A stretch of DNA of 64,000 nucleotides from Desulfosporosinus sp. I2 (GTDB lineage: Bacteria; Bacillota; Desulfitobacteriia; Desulfitobacteriales; Desulfitobacteriaceae): contig NZ_JYNH01000002.1 in assembly GCF_000960765.1 (NCBI RefSeq), positions 62,001 to 126,000 of the forward strand. Reading direction: 5' to 3'. The stretch's first letter is position 1, and every line of letters begins with the position of its first letter. The notes under the pieces are model-generated. The model had not been told where the DNA came from. It worked only from the letters and a program-made list of their open reading frames with translations, and did no database searches. The position numbers were made by a program, and so were the translations under genes. Shown here one piece after another: positions 20,124 to 28,966 of this stretch.

Positions 20124-21302
20124 ATGTTTGATTGGATACGGACGTTTTGGTATGGTCGAGTTCTTTTCTTTGCTAGGGGAGAACAATTGGCTCGTTTCAT
20201 TAATCAAGCCCTAAAAGATGGCGTCATTTTTTATCATACGCAAAGGTCTAACCGAGGAATGCGAGCCCAGATTAAATTGGCAGATTTCCGGCGTTTGCGT
20301 AAGGCGGCTCGACTCACTCATACAAGAGTACACATTGTGGCCAAATATGGCTGGCCTTTTGTTGCCGCTCGTTGGTGGCGGAGGAAAGGACTTATAATTG
20401 GAATTTTCATAATAGCTTCGGTGTTAAGCGTAATGTCCCAATTAGTACTCTCAATTTCCGTGACGGGAAATCGAAACTTATTGTCGACTGACGTTTTAGA
20501 ACGTGCTGAGAAAATTGGGCTGAAAACTGGGGTCTTTTCAAGGAATTTGGATTTAAACGGGATAGCTAGAACACTTCAAGAACAATTGCCAGATGCCGCA
20601 TGGGTAGGGATCGAACGTCAGGGGACGGGTATTAAAATCAAGATTTCCGAGAAAATTCGTCCGTCCATTCCTGAAGAGGTGGGTAATCTTGTCGCTAGTC
20701 ATGCAGGCGTTGTAAAGGAGATTATGGTAATTGAAGGAACCCCTCTGGTTCACGAAGGAGAAACCGTTCGAGCTGGGCAAGTGCTCATTAGAAAGCCGGA
20801 AGCTAATAATGTGAAGAATGCTAAACAGGCCTTGCCTGCTTCGGTAGCCAGAGGCTTCGTTCGTGCAAGAGTATGGTATAGTGCCGAAACTCAGATCCCG
20901 TTGGTGGAAGACAAAGTGGAGGAAAGTGGTAGAATTGCCACAGGGTGGGGTATAAAATTTGGTTCCCGCGTCATAATGGTAACAACGCAGGTTTCTCCTT
21001 TTGAGCAAGGAAGCGAAGAAGTGGTGAACGTATCTGTAAAACTGTGGAGGAATTGGCGATTCCCTGTCGAAGGTATTAAGGTAAAGTATATTGAACAGCG
21101 TAAAGTGCATTTTGAACGTTCAGTCTCAGAAGCCCTTCAATTGGCTGAACAAGATGCTCGGGCAGAAGTTCAGAAGAAAGTAACACCTAAGGTTCCGATT
21201 GTGCAAGAAACTGTCAAGGTGTTAACTAATAATACCGATACAGTACGCGTCCGGCTTGAGGTGGAAACTTATGAAGATTTGGCAGTATACGCTAATCCAT
21301 AA
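20124..21302 (+). CDS. yqfD: Sporulation protein YqfD
   Basis: A 392-residue protein. The N-terminal domain ends at a single membrane segment around residues 90-110 (LIIGIFIIASVLSVMSQLVLS). After it come VTGNRNLLSTDVL and an outside-facing domain including WVGIERQGTGIKIKISEK. This layout is that of YqfD/SpoIV-type stage IV sporulation proteins. GGGGAGAG precedes the ATG. With yqfC it marks the organism as a spore former. Its molecular function is unknown. Confidence 0.92.
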   Translation: MFDWIRTFWYGRVLFFARGEQLARFINQALKDGVIFYHTQRSNRGMRAQIKLADFRRLRKAARLTHTRVHIVAKYGWPFVAARWWRRKGLIIGIFIIASVLSVMSQLVLSISVTGNRNLLSTDVLERAEKIGLKTGVFSRNLDLNGIARTLQEQLPDAAWVGIERQGTGIKIKISEKIRPSIPEEVGNLVASHAGVVKEIMVIEGTPLVHEGETVRAGQVLIRKPEANNVKNAKQALPASVARGFVRARVWYSAETQIPLVEDKVEESGRIATGWGIKFGSRVIMVTTQVSPFEQGSEEVVNVSVKLWRNWRFPVEGIKVKYIEQRKVHFERSVSEALQLAEQDARAEVQKKVTPKVPIVQETVKVLTNNTDTVRVRLEVETYEDLAVYANP

Positions 21303-21365
21303 GGATTTTGGATGGTTATTTAGGCTTGAAAGCGTTTAAACTTGGTAGGGGCACTTGGAAGTAGG

Positions 21366-23630
21366 ATGATGGTATTGAAGTTTAGAACCGTTAAAAGTAT
21401 TTGGATGAGGTTATCAAGTAGTATAGATTTTCTTAAACATCACACCACATGGCTACGCGCCATTGTTGGGGTGGTGTATTTTCTGTTATTTGTCGTTCTA
21501 TTATCCTCCAATATTTTTGTCTCCACGCTTCAATTAGAAATAGGGGAGCCCAGTCCCCAACTGATCACTGCTCCATGGGATAAGGACATCGAAGATACTG
21601 TAGGATATTCTCGAGATCAAGATAAAGCAGCGAAAGCGGTTAAACCAGTTTACCAGCCTGATGAGGAGTATTTGAACTTATTGACTAAGGATTTAGAAAA
21701 AACGTTTACCACTTTGCGTGATACTTTGTCAACCACAGGGGATGATCGTACTCGCATTAATAAACTGAAACAAGCACAGCTGTTTATGGATTTACCAGAG
21801 AAAGTATTATCGTCTTTAGTAAAAATAAAACCGGATGATTTGAATGCAGTCGAACAGATCAGTAAAGGTATTATTCTAAGCAGAGCGAGCAATGTGGATT
21901 CCGGAGCTCGGATTGATGCGGAAATGCCTGGGTTTCGTGAGCGAACTAAAGCGGATCTTAGTCAGTCGGGGTTGAATGAAGAGGTAAAAGCTTTATTAAA
22001 GGTCTTTGTGGACCAAGAAATTACCAAACCAACTTTGATCGTGGATGAGGTGACAACAGACGCTTTAAGAACAACGGCCAAAAACCTAGTTAAAAAAAAT
22101 GTGCTACGTTACAAGGCAAATCAAAAAATTGTCGGGCCCGGGGAGATTGTTGAGGAATCGGTTTACCAAGTCTTGAGGGCCTATGGTTTGATTAATAGTC
22201 ATAATACCTGGAAATCAGCAGCAGGGATTGCGTTGATAGTTCTTGCTGGAATGGGAACAATTCTAGTATATTTGTTCCAGTATAAACGGGATATTTTGCG
22301 TTTGACCAATCGAATGGTGCTTATTGGGTTAACAATGAGTATTGTTTTGGCCATAGGGCGTGGGGTAATGGCCTTAAATTTAGGGCCTGATTATAATAAT
22401 TTGTCAGGGATGCTCATTCCGGTTGCTTGGGCGACTATGTCAGTTGCGATTCTGATTGGTGTAGATGTCGCAATGCTGGTTTGCGTTGTCTTAGCGGTGT
22501 TTGCGGCTGTCCTAGTGGATCCTTCACTTTCGACTGCTTTCGGCTTGCAAGCAGGTTTGGTGGCTCTTTTTGGTGGAATCGTGGGAGTTTATAGTGTGTC
22601 CCATTTGAGTCAGCGTTCGGATTTGGCTCGGGCTGGGATATTTGTATCAGGGGTTAATATCTTGGTGATTAGCGGAATTGCCTTTAGCTCGGACATGCGG
22701 TTGATGGTCTGGGTGGTTGGGGTGATTTTGGGGATCGTGAATGGATTGGCCTCGTCGTTTTTAACGGTGGGGGCGTTGCATTGGTTTGAATCAGGATTTC
22801 GAATTACTTCTTCTGTACGGCTCTTAGAATTATCGAACCCGAATCGACCGTTGCTTAAACGCTTGCTGATGGAGGCACCAGGGACCTATCATCATAGTAT
22901 TTTAGTAGGCAATTTGGCTGAGGCCGCAGCGGAAGCAGTTCATGCTGATTCGACTTTGGTAAGGGTTGGCTCGATGTATCACGATATTGGAAAGTTGAAA
23001 CGCCCCTATTTTTTCATTGAGAATCAGTTTACCCAGGAAAATCCACATGATAAGATTGCTCCAACTTTAAGCTCGCTTATCATAACGTCTCATGTCAAGG
23101 ATGGTTTAGAATTAGCAAAGGATTATAAACTTCCACAGCAAATTCAAGAAATTATCTCCCAGCATCATGGAGACAGTCTGGTCAGTTTCTTTTATCATAA
23201 GGCCCTTGAGGACAATGAAAATGTTCCAGAGGAGGCTTTCCATTACGAAGGCCCAAAGCCTCAGACCAAAGAAGCCGCGTTGGTTGCCTTGGCGGACAGT
23301 GTGGAAGCAGCAGTGCGGTCTATGAGACAGCCTACACCGGGGCGGGTTGAAGGTCTAGTTCGCAAGATTGTTAAGGACAAGCTACATGACGGTCAATTAG
23401 ATCAATGTGATTTGACGTTTCAAGATTTAGATCGAATTGCGATGGCTTTTGTCCGTGTTTTGAGTGGAATTTTCCACTCCCGTGTAGAATATCCGGAGAT
23501 ACCAAGTACCCGGGAGCATGGAAGCGCCAGTTTGAATAAGAAACTCTTGGGAGAGGCTGATCAAGAGGACGGTAACGGTCCTCAAATGGATAACTTACTG
23601 GAGAATCGAGAAGGGTCTGCCAGAAATTGA
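21366..23630 (+). CDS. pgpH: Cyclic-di-AMP phosphodiesterase of the PgpH type (7TM-HD)
   Basis: A protein of about 754 residues. A first membrane helix (about 40-60) precedes a large external 7TMR-HDED domain, then seven membrane helices (about 290-480) and a cytoplasmic HD domain with HHSILVGNLAEAAA, SMYHDIGKLKRP and EIISQHHGDSL. The HD site with Fe or Mn hydrolyses c-di-AMP to pApA in PgpH homologues. The frame opens at TTG 21342; ATG 21366 (or 21369) follows GGAAGTAGG and is preferred, but the start is not certain. The neighbours yqfD and ybeY are the usual ones, except that phoH is missing between yqfD and this gene. Confidence 0.9.
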   Translation: MMVLKFRTVKSIWMRLSSSIDFLKHHTTWLRAIVGVVYFLLFVVLLSSNIFVSTLQLEIGEPSPQLITAPWDKDIEDTVGYSRDQDKAAKAVKPVYQPDEEYLNLLTKDLEKTFTTLRDTLSTTGDDRTRINKLKQAQLFMDLPEKVLSSLVKIKPDDLNAVEQISKGIILSRASNVDSGARIDAEMPGFRERTKADLSQSGLNEEVKALLKVFVDQEITKPTLIVDEVTTDALRTTAKNLVKKNVLRYKANQKIVGPGEIVEESVYQVLRAYGLINSHNTWKSAAGIALIVLAGMGTILVYLFQYKRDILRLTNRMVLIGLTMSIVLAIGRGVMALNLGPDYNNLSGMLIPVAWATMSVAILIGVDVAMLVCVVLAVFAAVLVDPSLSTAFGLQAGLVALFGGIVGVYSVSHLSQRSDLARAGIFVSGVNILVISGIAFSSDMRLMVWVVGVILGIVNGLASSFLTVGALHWFESGFRITSSVRLLELSNPNRPLLKRLLMEAPGTYHHSILVGNLAEAAAEAVHADSTLVRVGSMYHDIGKLKRPYFFIENQFTQENPHDKIAPTLSSLIITSHVKDGLELAKDYKLPQQIQEIISQHHGDSLVSFFYHKALEDNENVPEEAFHYEGPKPQTKEAALVALADSVEAAVRSMRQPTPGRVEGLVRKIVKDKLHDGQLDQCDLTFQDLDRIAMAFVRVLSGIFHSRVEYPEIPSTREHGSASLNKKLLGEADQEDGNGPQMDNLLENREGSARN

Positions 23631-23749
23631 GCTTCCTCAAGAGAGGTACAGTAGGCCTATTCGGGATAATTCTTAGAGGTGCTAAGATAAAAAAGAATCT
23701 TTTAAGGGGGGAAGGATAAATCACTTCCTGTTTTAAGCACAGAGAAGGT

Positions 23750-24235
23750 TTGTCCGAAGACGTGATTTTGGATATCTCTTGGGAAGAGGAGTCTATTCTA
23801 TTGGAACAGCAGGACGTTCTCTCCGCTTTGCTAAATAACGCTATTAATGAAGCTATCCACTTATCCGGTGGGCCTGATGAGGCTGAAGTGAGCTTAATGT
23901 TGGTTAATGATCAGCGCATTCATACGTTAAATATGGAGTATCGAGGAGTGGATCGAGCAACGGATGTTCTTTCTTTTGCCTTGCAAGAGGAAATGGATGA
24001 GGAACCCGATTCAGAGTTTGAAGATGATATGCTGGGAGATATTGTTATTTCCGTTGAAAGGGCAAGGGAGCAGGCCGAGGAATATGGGCATTCTTTTGAG
24101 CGGGAGATTGTTTACCTAGCTGTTCATGGGGCGCTTCATTTATTAGGGTATAATCATGAAGAAGAAAACGATAAGCAAGAGATGCGCAGCAAGGAAGAAG
24201 AGGTAATGGCCAAATTAGGGTTAGAGAGAGTATAG
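23750..24235 (+). CDS. ybeY: Endoribonuclease YbeY (16S rRNA 3'-end maturation factor)
   Basis: A metal-dependent RNase of the UPF0054 family. [19 protein letters not shown] and the zinc site [12 protein letters not shown] (H-x3-H-x5-H) are intact. YbeY takes part in 16S rRNA processing and ribosome quality control. The TTG at 23750 sits too close to AGAAGG, and a GTG at 23762 is an alternative, so the first four residues are uncertain. It overlaps no neighbour and lies between pgpH and dgkA. Confidence 0.92.
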   Translation: MSEDVILDISWEEESILLEQQDVLSALLNNAINEAIHLSGGPDEAEVSLMLVNDQRIHTLNMEYRGVDRATDVLSFALQEEMDEEPDSEFEDDMLGDIVISVERAREQAEEYGHSFEREIVYLAVHGALHLLGYNHEEENDKQEMRSKEEEVMAKLGLERV

Positions 24236-24279
24236 CTAATACCAAGTCTTTTAGTTTAGGACGAGAGATGGAGGAAAGT

Positions 24280-24663
24280 ATGGGGAGATACCAGAAACCG
24301 GGATTTTGGCGCAGTCTCAATCAAGCTTGGCGAGGATTACTCTATACATTGAAAACCCAGGGACATATGCAGTTTCACGTGTTCGCTGGGACGCTTGTCT
24401 TGGGCTTTGCTTGGTGGTCCAAGGTTTCACGTTTTGAATGGCTGATTCTTATTTTAGCGATTGGCTGTGTACTCGGTGCAGAAGTTATGAATTCAGCGGT
24501 TGAAATTGTTGTGGATATGGTACAACCAAACTTTCACCCTCTTGCGGGAATGGCTAAAGACGTGGCTTCAGGAGCAGTCTTAGTAACTTCAATTCAGGCT
24601 GTTATAATTGGGATCACTATTTTTGCCCCTTTGTTGTATCGCTTTGTGGGTAAGGCTTTCTAG
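24280..24663 (+). CDS. dgkA: Diacylglycerol/undecaprenol kinase family membrane protein
   Basis: A small integral-membrane kinase of about 127 residues with three hydrophobic segments. ALGCVLGAEVMNSAVEIVVDMV corresponds to the catalytic NTAIE motif (here NSAVE), and AGMAKDVASGAVLV to the second signature. In Gram-positives this family phosphorylates undecaprenol rather than diacylglycerol. The ATG at 24280 directly follows GGAGGAAAGT; an upstream ATG at 24268 would add four residues. It fits the ybeY-dgkA-cdd-era order. Confidence 0.92.
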   Translation: MGRYQKPGFWRSLNQAWRGLLYTLKTQGHMQFHVFAGTLVLGFAWWSKVSRFEWLILILAIGCVLGAEVMNSAVEIVVDMVQPNFHPLAGMAKDVASGAVLVTSIQAVIIGITIFAPLLYRFVGKAF

Positions 24664-24682
24664 AAAGGAGTTGTTTGCTTAA

Positions 24683-25093
24683 ATGCTTGATCCAAAGCTT
24701 AAGCAAGAACTTTATAATCAGGCCCAAACAGCATATGGACAGGCTTATGTACCGTATTCTCATTATCCCGTTGGTTCGGCGGCACTTTTTTCATCTGGGA
24801 AGATTTATAGTGGCTGTAATGTGGAAAATGCCAGTTATGGTTTAACAGTTTGCGCAGAACGAAACGCAATTTTCCAAGCTGTGGCTCAGGGAGAGCGAAA
24901 ACTGATAGGTATCGCGATTGCAGTACCGACTGATGTATTTCCATCCCCGTGTGGTGCTTGTCGACAAGTGATTCGCGAGTTCGCTGAGGATTGCCCCGTA
25001 TTTTTAATTAATGGGCAGGGTGAAACGAGGGTGACTAGCTTGAAAGCGCTGTTGCCGGAGGCGTTTGGGCCGGAGTTCATCGAACTTGTGTGA
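24683..25093 (+). CDS. cdd: Cytidine deaminase
   Basis: A 136-residue zinc deaminase. GCNVENASYGLTVCAERNAIF holds the Cys zinc ligand and catalytic Glu, and PSPCGACRQVIREF the other two Cys ligands of the tetrameric, three-Cys type. It converts cytidine and deoxycytidine to uridine forms for salvage. AAAGGAG precedes the ATG. The TGA stop is immediately followed by repeat R1 copy C. Another pyrimidine-salvage gene, deoC, lies two genes on. Confidence 0.95.
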   Translation: MLDPKLKQELYNQAQTAYGQAYVPYSHYPVGSAALFSSGKIYSGCNVENASYGLTVCAERNAIFQAVAQGERKLIGIAIAVPTDVFPSPCGACRQVIREFAEDCPVFLINGQGETRVTSLKALLPEAFGPEFIELV

Positions 25094-25527
25094 GGGACTT
25101 GCGTGTACATCGCTCAGTCTTACGACGCAGAGCAAACTAACCGTTCAAGCTCCTTAAGGGGGAGCGGGGTTCATCCTTCGGCGATAGTATTATTTTAAAG
25201 AATGCGCCTACGGCGATAATCATCCTACGCCGGCAGGTATTGTTTGGAGAATAGCGGCTTCGGCGATACTCTCCACTGGAGAGTATCGTCACTGGAGACT
25301 ATCGTGCCAAAAGCGCCGTCCATGGCGCATTGGCGGCAGTGTACATCCGCTGGCCCGAAGACACTGTCTTCGCACGTATTAGCCTTCTTGCAGGATGGCC
25401 GAGTGTCCCTGTAGCCAAGGATGGCGAGAAGGGACCTTGTACACTGCCCCGTATTGGGGTCGCTTGAACGGAAGTTTGCTAGTCTGCTTACGTAAAGACG
25501 TCGCTGATGTATCACACTGCGTCCCGG
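25094..25527 (+). repeat. Structured dispersed repeat R1, copy C (longest)
   Basis: It starts at the base after the cdd TGA and ends at GCGTCCCGG. CCGTTCAAG (25141-25149) pairs with CTTGAACGG (25463-25471). The inner GTGTAC hairpin is split by an 87-bp insert (25349-25435). Positions 25353-25394 of the insert are the inverse of 16428-16469 of copy B, with about two mismatches. The rest of the insert holds the inverse of the CGCCATCCTTGGCT segment of copies A and D. Confidence 0.87.
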
Positions 25528-25588
25528 GGCTAGGAACTGGTTGGGTAATGCTTTGAGGATGGTTGAAGAAGGAGTACGTAAGTGGGTT

Positions 25589-25611
25589 GGCGGCCATTTA
25601 TGGGCACCGCC
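25589..25611 (+). repeat. R2 bulged hairpin, variant copy
   Basis: GGCGG-CCAT and ATGG-G-CA-CCGCC: the stem sequence differs from GACGG/CCGTC on both sides, but pairing and the CA bulge are kept. It lies 61 nt after R1 copy C. The rest of the gap to era (25612-25756) shows nothing recognisable. Confidence 0.65.
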
Positions 25612-25756
25612 TGGTTTGGGCTTAGGGACCTTATGTAGGTACATTGTGATCTTAGCTTGTGTTAAGATATGCGTACGAAATGCGAGTTGTATAGTCGCCA
25701 TGACTTAAGGTTATGGTAATGAACATTAGAAAATAAATAAAGTAATAGATAGGGAA

Positions 25757-26683
25757 GTGACTTCACAGTTGGTTTCAACATCATCAAAAGAATTCCGTTC
25801 TGGTTTTGTGTCCGTAATTGGTAGGCCTAATGCGGGTAAATCGACCTTGCTTAATCATTTATTGGGGCAGAAAGTGCTGATTATGTCAGATAAGCCTCAA
25901 ACCACCCGAAATCGTATTCAGTGTATTTTGACGGAAGAACGAGGACAGATTGTCTTTTTGGATACTCCAGGAATTCATAAACCCAAACATAAGTTAGGGG
26001 AATATATGGTCGGTAAGGCCAAGGAATCTATGCGCGAAGTGGATCTTATCCTTTATATTGTGGATCTTTCCGCCGAATATGGTCCGGGCGAAGAGTATAT
26101 TATTGAGATGCTAAAGCAAACGAAGGTTCCCTGTGTACTAGTCCTAAATAAGGTTGATTTATTGGCGACGAAGGATCTGTTGATGCGTAAAATTCAACAA
26201 TTTGCTGCTCTTGTTGATTTTAAAGCGATTGTTCCTATTTCGGCAAAGACCGGGGAAAATTCGGATGAACTGTTAAACGTGATTTTTGCGCAACTTTCTA
26301 AAGGACCCATGTATTATCCTGAAGATGAAGTAACTGATCAGCCGGAACGCTTTATCATGGCGGAACTGGTGCGCGAAAAAGTGCTTCAGCTGACCCACGA
26401 TGAAATTCCTCACTCGATTGCAGTGGTGATTGAAGAGGTAGAAGAAAAGAAGACCCTGGTTAAAGTGAGAGCGTTGATTGTGGTTGAACGTGAATCTCAA
26501 AAGGGGATCGTTATTGGAGCAGGTGGGAAACAGCTCAAGGAGATCAGTAGTTTAGCTCGTCTGGACATTGAGGCCTTATTAGGTAGTAAGGTGTTCTTAG
26601 AAGTTTGGGTTAAAGTTAAAAAAGATTGGCGAAATCGAATGGACAGTTTACGTAATTACGGATATGGAAAGGAACGAGAGTAA
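25757..26683 (+). CDS. era: GTPase Era
   Basis: A 308-residue GTPase: G1 GRPNAGKST, G2 TTRNRI, G3 DTPGIHKPKHKLGEYM, G4 NKVD, then a C-terminal KH domain with GKQLKEISSLARLDIEALLGSKVFLEVWVKVKKDWR. Era binds the 3' end of 16S rRNA and acts in 30S assembly. The start is GTG at 25757 with AGGGA only 2 nt away; a TTG four codons later is an alternative. The stop codon is 1 bp before deoC. Confidence 0.96.
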   Translation: MTSQLVSTSSKEFRSGFVSVIGRPNAGKSTLLNHLLGQKVLIMSDKPQTTRNRIQCILTEERGQIVFLDTPGIHKPKHKLGEYMVGKAKESMREVDLILYIVDLSAEYGPGEEYIIEMLKQTKVPCVLVLNKVDLLATKDLLMRKIQQFAALVDFKAIVPISAKTGENSDELLNVIFAQLSKGPMYYPEDEVTDQPERFIMAELVREKVLQLTHDEIPHSIAVVIEEVEEKKTLVKVRALIVVERESQKGIVIGAGGKQLKEISSLARLDIEALLGSKVFLEVWVKVKKDWRNRMDSLRNYGYGKERE

Positions 26684-26684
26684 G

Positions 26685-27320
26685 ATGAATCTTGCAGGTA
26701 TGACGGATCATACGTTATTAAAGCCGCAAGCGGCGGAAAAGGATATTGTTGCGCTCTGTCATGAAGCTCAATTACATAAGTTTGCGACGGTTTGTGTCAA
26801 CCCGATTTACGTTCAAACTGCGGCTAAGCTCCTACACGGCACAGGGATTGGAGTTGCTGCTGTCGTGGGCTTTCCTTTGGGGGCAACGTTTACTGAAGTG
26901 AAAGTCCAAGAGGTTTTTATGGTCAAAGCACATGGTGGTAAAGAAGTGGATATGGTTATCAATATCGGTTGGGCTAAGTCTGGCCATTGGGATGCGGTAG
27001 AACAAGATATTGTTCGTGTGGTTGAAGCGGCTCACGGGTGTGGATTAATTATTAAGGTAATTATTGAAACTAGTTTACTTACGGAAGATGAGAAAAAAAT
27101 GGTGGCTGAGATTGTGAAACGTGCAGGAGCAGATTACATTAAAACCTCGACTGGTTTTGCCGGAGGGGGAGCCACGGTTGAGGATGTGCGAAATCTTAAA
27201 GCGTGGGTAGGGGAAAATGTTAAGGTTAAGGCGTCAGGTGGAATCAGGACTAAGGAGTTTGCGCTTGAGCTTATCCAAGCAGGAGCGGAACGCTTGGGAA
27301 CTAGTGCCGTCCTTGTGTGA
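26685..27320 (+). CDS. deoC: Deoxyribose-phosphate aldolase
   Basis: A 211-residue TIM-barrel aldolase. DHTLLKPQAAEKDI starts the protein; VVGFPLGATFTEVK, EVDMVINIGWAKSGHW, the Schiff-base Lys region YIKTSTGF and VKASGGIRTKEFA are all present. It cleaves 2-deoxyribose-5-phosphate into glyceraldehyde-3-phosphate and acetaldehyde. The ATG at 26685 follows GGAACGAGAG, right behind era; the upstream ATG at 26664 lies inside era. Its last codons and TGA (CTTGTGTGATAC) are also the first arm of repeat R1 copy D, so the C-terminal end may have been reset by the repeat. Confidence 0.94.
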   Translation: MNLAGMTDHTLLKPQAAEKDIVALCHEAQLHKFATVCVNPIYVQTAAKLLHGTGIGVAAVVGFPLGATFTEVKVQEVFMVKAHGGKEVDMVINIGWAKSGHWDAVEQDIVRVVEAAHGCGLIIKVIIETSLLTEDEKKMVAEIVKRAGADYIKTSTGFAGGGATVEDVRNLKAWVGENVKVKASGGIRTKEFALELIQAGAERLGTSAVLV

Positions 27321-27589
27321 TACAACGCTCGGTCTTACGACGCAGAGCAAACTAACCGTTCAAGCTCCTAAATGGGGAGCGGGGTACATCCTTCGGCGAT
27401 AGTATTCTTTTAAAGCACACGCCTACGGCGATAATCTCCACTGGAGACTATCGTGCCAGACTCGCCATCCTTGGCTCGGTTGGCGGCAGTGCACATCCCT
27501 GTGCACTGCCCCGTGTTTGGGGTCGCTTTCACGGAGTTTGCTATTCTGCTTACGTAAAGACGTCGCTGATGTATCACACTGCGTCCCGG
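27315..27589 (+). repeat. Structured dispersed repeat R1, copy D
   Basis: GTGTGATAC (27315-27323), overlapping the deoC stop, pairs with GTATCACAC (27571-27579). The inner hairpin is GCAGTGCAC/GTGCACTGC. The variable insert is a short version: one GATAATCTCC-ACT-GGAGACTATC hairpin. The CGCCATCCTTGGCTCGG segment is shared with copy A. Confidence 0.87.
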
Positions 27590-27638
27590 GGCTTGGAACG
27601 AGGAACGTAATAACGGGGATAGTTACGTTTACTAGGGA

Positions 27639-27663
27639 GGCGGCACATTTTATGTGCACCGTC
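27639..27663 (+). repeat. R2 bulged hairpin, copy after R1-D
   Basis: GGCGG-CACAT and ATGTG-CA-CCGTC, with one G-T pair replacing A-T. It lies 49 nt behind R1 copy D and 74 bp before recO. Confidence 0.72.
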
Positions 27664-27731
27664 TTGAATAAGACCGAAAAACGAGCTTAAATGTATAGTG
27701 CTGTCATATATACATAAAATAGAAAGGGTGA

Positions 27732-28523
27732 GTGGGCGTGGCCGTTTATCATGCGGACGCGTTAGTGATCCGTAGTAAACAATTAGGTGAGTCGGATCGA
27801 GTGCTCACTCTTTTTTCTCGTGAGATGGGGAAGCTTCAAGCTGTAGCAAAAGGGGTGCTTAAACCTAAAAGTCGTCAAAGGGCTGGGGCTCAGTTGTTTA
27901 CTTATGGAGATTATCTGATCCATCGGGGGAAAACGTTGGATACTATTAGTCAGTGCAGCCCGAGGGAAAGTTTTCCTTATCTTTGGAATGATCTTGATCG
28001 ATCGTTTGCGGCGACAGGTATTGTTGAACTTTTAGATATTTCGACGATTCCGGCACAGCCAAACTCAGAACTTTTTGCACTTACATTGACCTGTTTGTTT
28101 TTACTGGAGCATTTTGAACCTACTCTTGTCCTTAGTGCTTATGCATTAAGGTCGATGGCGTTGTTGGGTTATCGTCCGCGTTTAGAGGAATGTGCCGAGT
28201 GTGGTGTTGCTGTAAAGGGTGAGCGAATGTTTTTTAGTTCTGTGGCGGGTGGTACGCTCTGTGGAAATTGTTTAGAGAACAATTCAGGCCGTTGGATTCG
28301 GGCAGGAAGTATTGCTTTTATGCGTCAACTGATTCGGGCGGATATTACTAAGTTGGACCGCTTGCGTTGGAATGATTGGATGCGACAAGAAATTGTGGAG
28401 ACGTTGCGGATTTACCTAGAGAATAGATTTGAACGGCCTCTCAAATCCTGGCGGATGGGAAGTTTGACACGGGTTGAAGTGAGTGAACAATATGATGTAA
28501 AGGAAGGGAAAAACAATGATTGA
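27732..28523 (+). CDS. recO: DNA repair protein RecO
   Basis: A protein of about 261-263 residues. The N-terminal OB fold starts VYHADALVIRSKQLGESDRVLTLFSREMGKLQAVAKGVLKPKS, a RecO signature. A four-Cys zinc finger (CAECGV, CGNC) lies in the middle and a helical C-terminus follows. It loads RecA on SSB-coated DNA with RecR. Two GTG starts exist, 27732 and 27738; AAAGGGTGAG is better spaced for 27738. The gene lies after era as in most Firmicutes, here separated by deoC. Confidence 0.93.
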   Translation: MGVAVYHADALVIRSKQLGESDRVLTLFSREMGKLQAVAKGVLKPKSRQRAGAQLFTYGDYLIHRGKTLDTISQCSPRESFPYLWNDLDRSFAATGIVELLDISTIPAQPNSELFALTLTCLFLLEHFEPTLVLSAYALRSMALLGYRPRLEECAECGVAVKGERMFFSSVAGGTLCGNCLENNSGRWIRAGSIAFMRQLIRADITKLDRLRWNDWMRQEIVETLRIYLENRFERPLKSWRMGSLTRVEVSEQYDVKEGKNND

Positions 28524-28950
28524 GCCGTTGACGGAACTTGAAAAGGTGGATATTTTACGGGAGCGTATGGGAATAGGGTATGAAGAGGCTCGTAATGCGC
28601 TGAATTTGGCTCAAGGAGACGTTGTAAAGGCTTTAGATGATCTGGACAAGGCTCAAAAGGGAGAAGGACGGGTGTGGGAATTCAAAGGTCCGGGGAATGG
28701 AATGTGGGATGGCATTAGATCTTCGATGGTAAATATTAGTCACTCCACAATTAGTCTGAAAAGACACGAAAATACGATTGTAAGCCTTTCGGCTCCTTTG
28801 GGTTTAGCCTTGGCGTATACGGTATGGAGGAAGCCGAGTTTAAGAATGCTCGCGCTTTTAGGCGCTGTTGGGGCAGCGATTAACCATTTTGAATTGGAAG
28901 TTTCGTCTGAACAAAAGTATCCTTATGATGAGGCTACGGAAGAATTTTAG
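28516..28950 (+). CDS. DUF4342 protein with UBA-like N-terminus
   Basis: A 144-residue protein overlapping recO by 8 bp behind GGAAGGG. Residues 1-45 (LTELEKVDILRERMGIGYEEARNALNLAQGDVVKALDDLDKAQ) look like a UBA/TS-N helical bundle. The rest (VWEFKGPGNGMWDGIRSSMVNISHSTISLKRHENTIVSLSAPLGLALAYTVWRKPSLRMLALLGAVGAAINHF) matches DUF4342, with one or two hydrophobic stretches at about 95-125. Function is unknown. Coupling to recO is seen; any role in repair is not implied. Confidence 0.78.
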   Translation: MIEPLTELEKVDILRERMGIGYEEARNALNLAQGDVVKALDDLDKAQKGEGRVWEFKGPGNGMWDGIRSSMVNISHSTISLKRHENTIVSLSAPLGLALAYTVWRKPSLRMLALLGAVGAAINHFELEVSSEQKYPYDEATEEF

Positions 28951-28966
28951 AAGAAAGAGAAAACAA

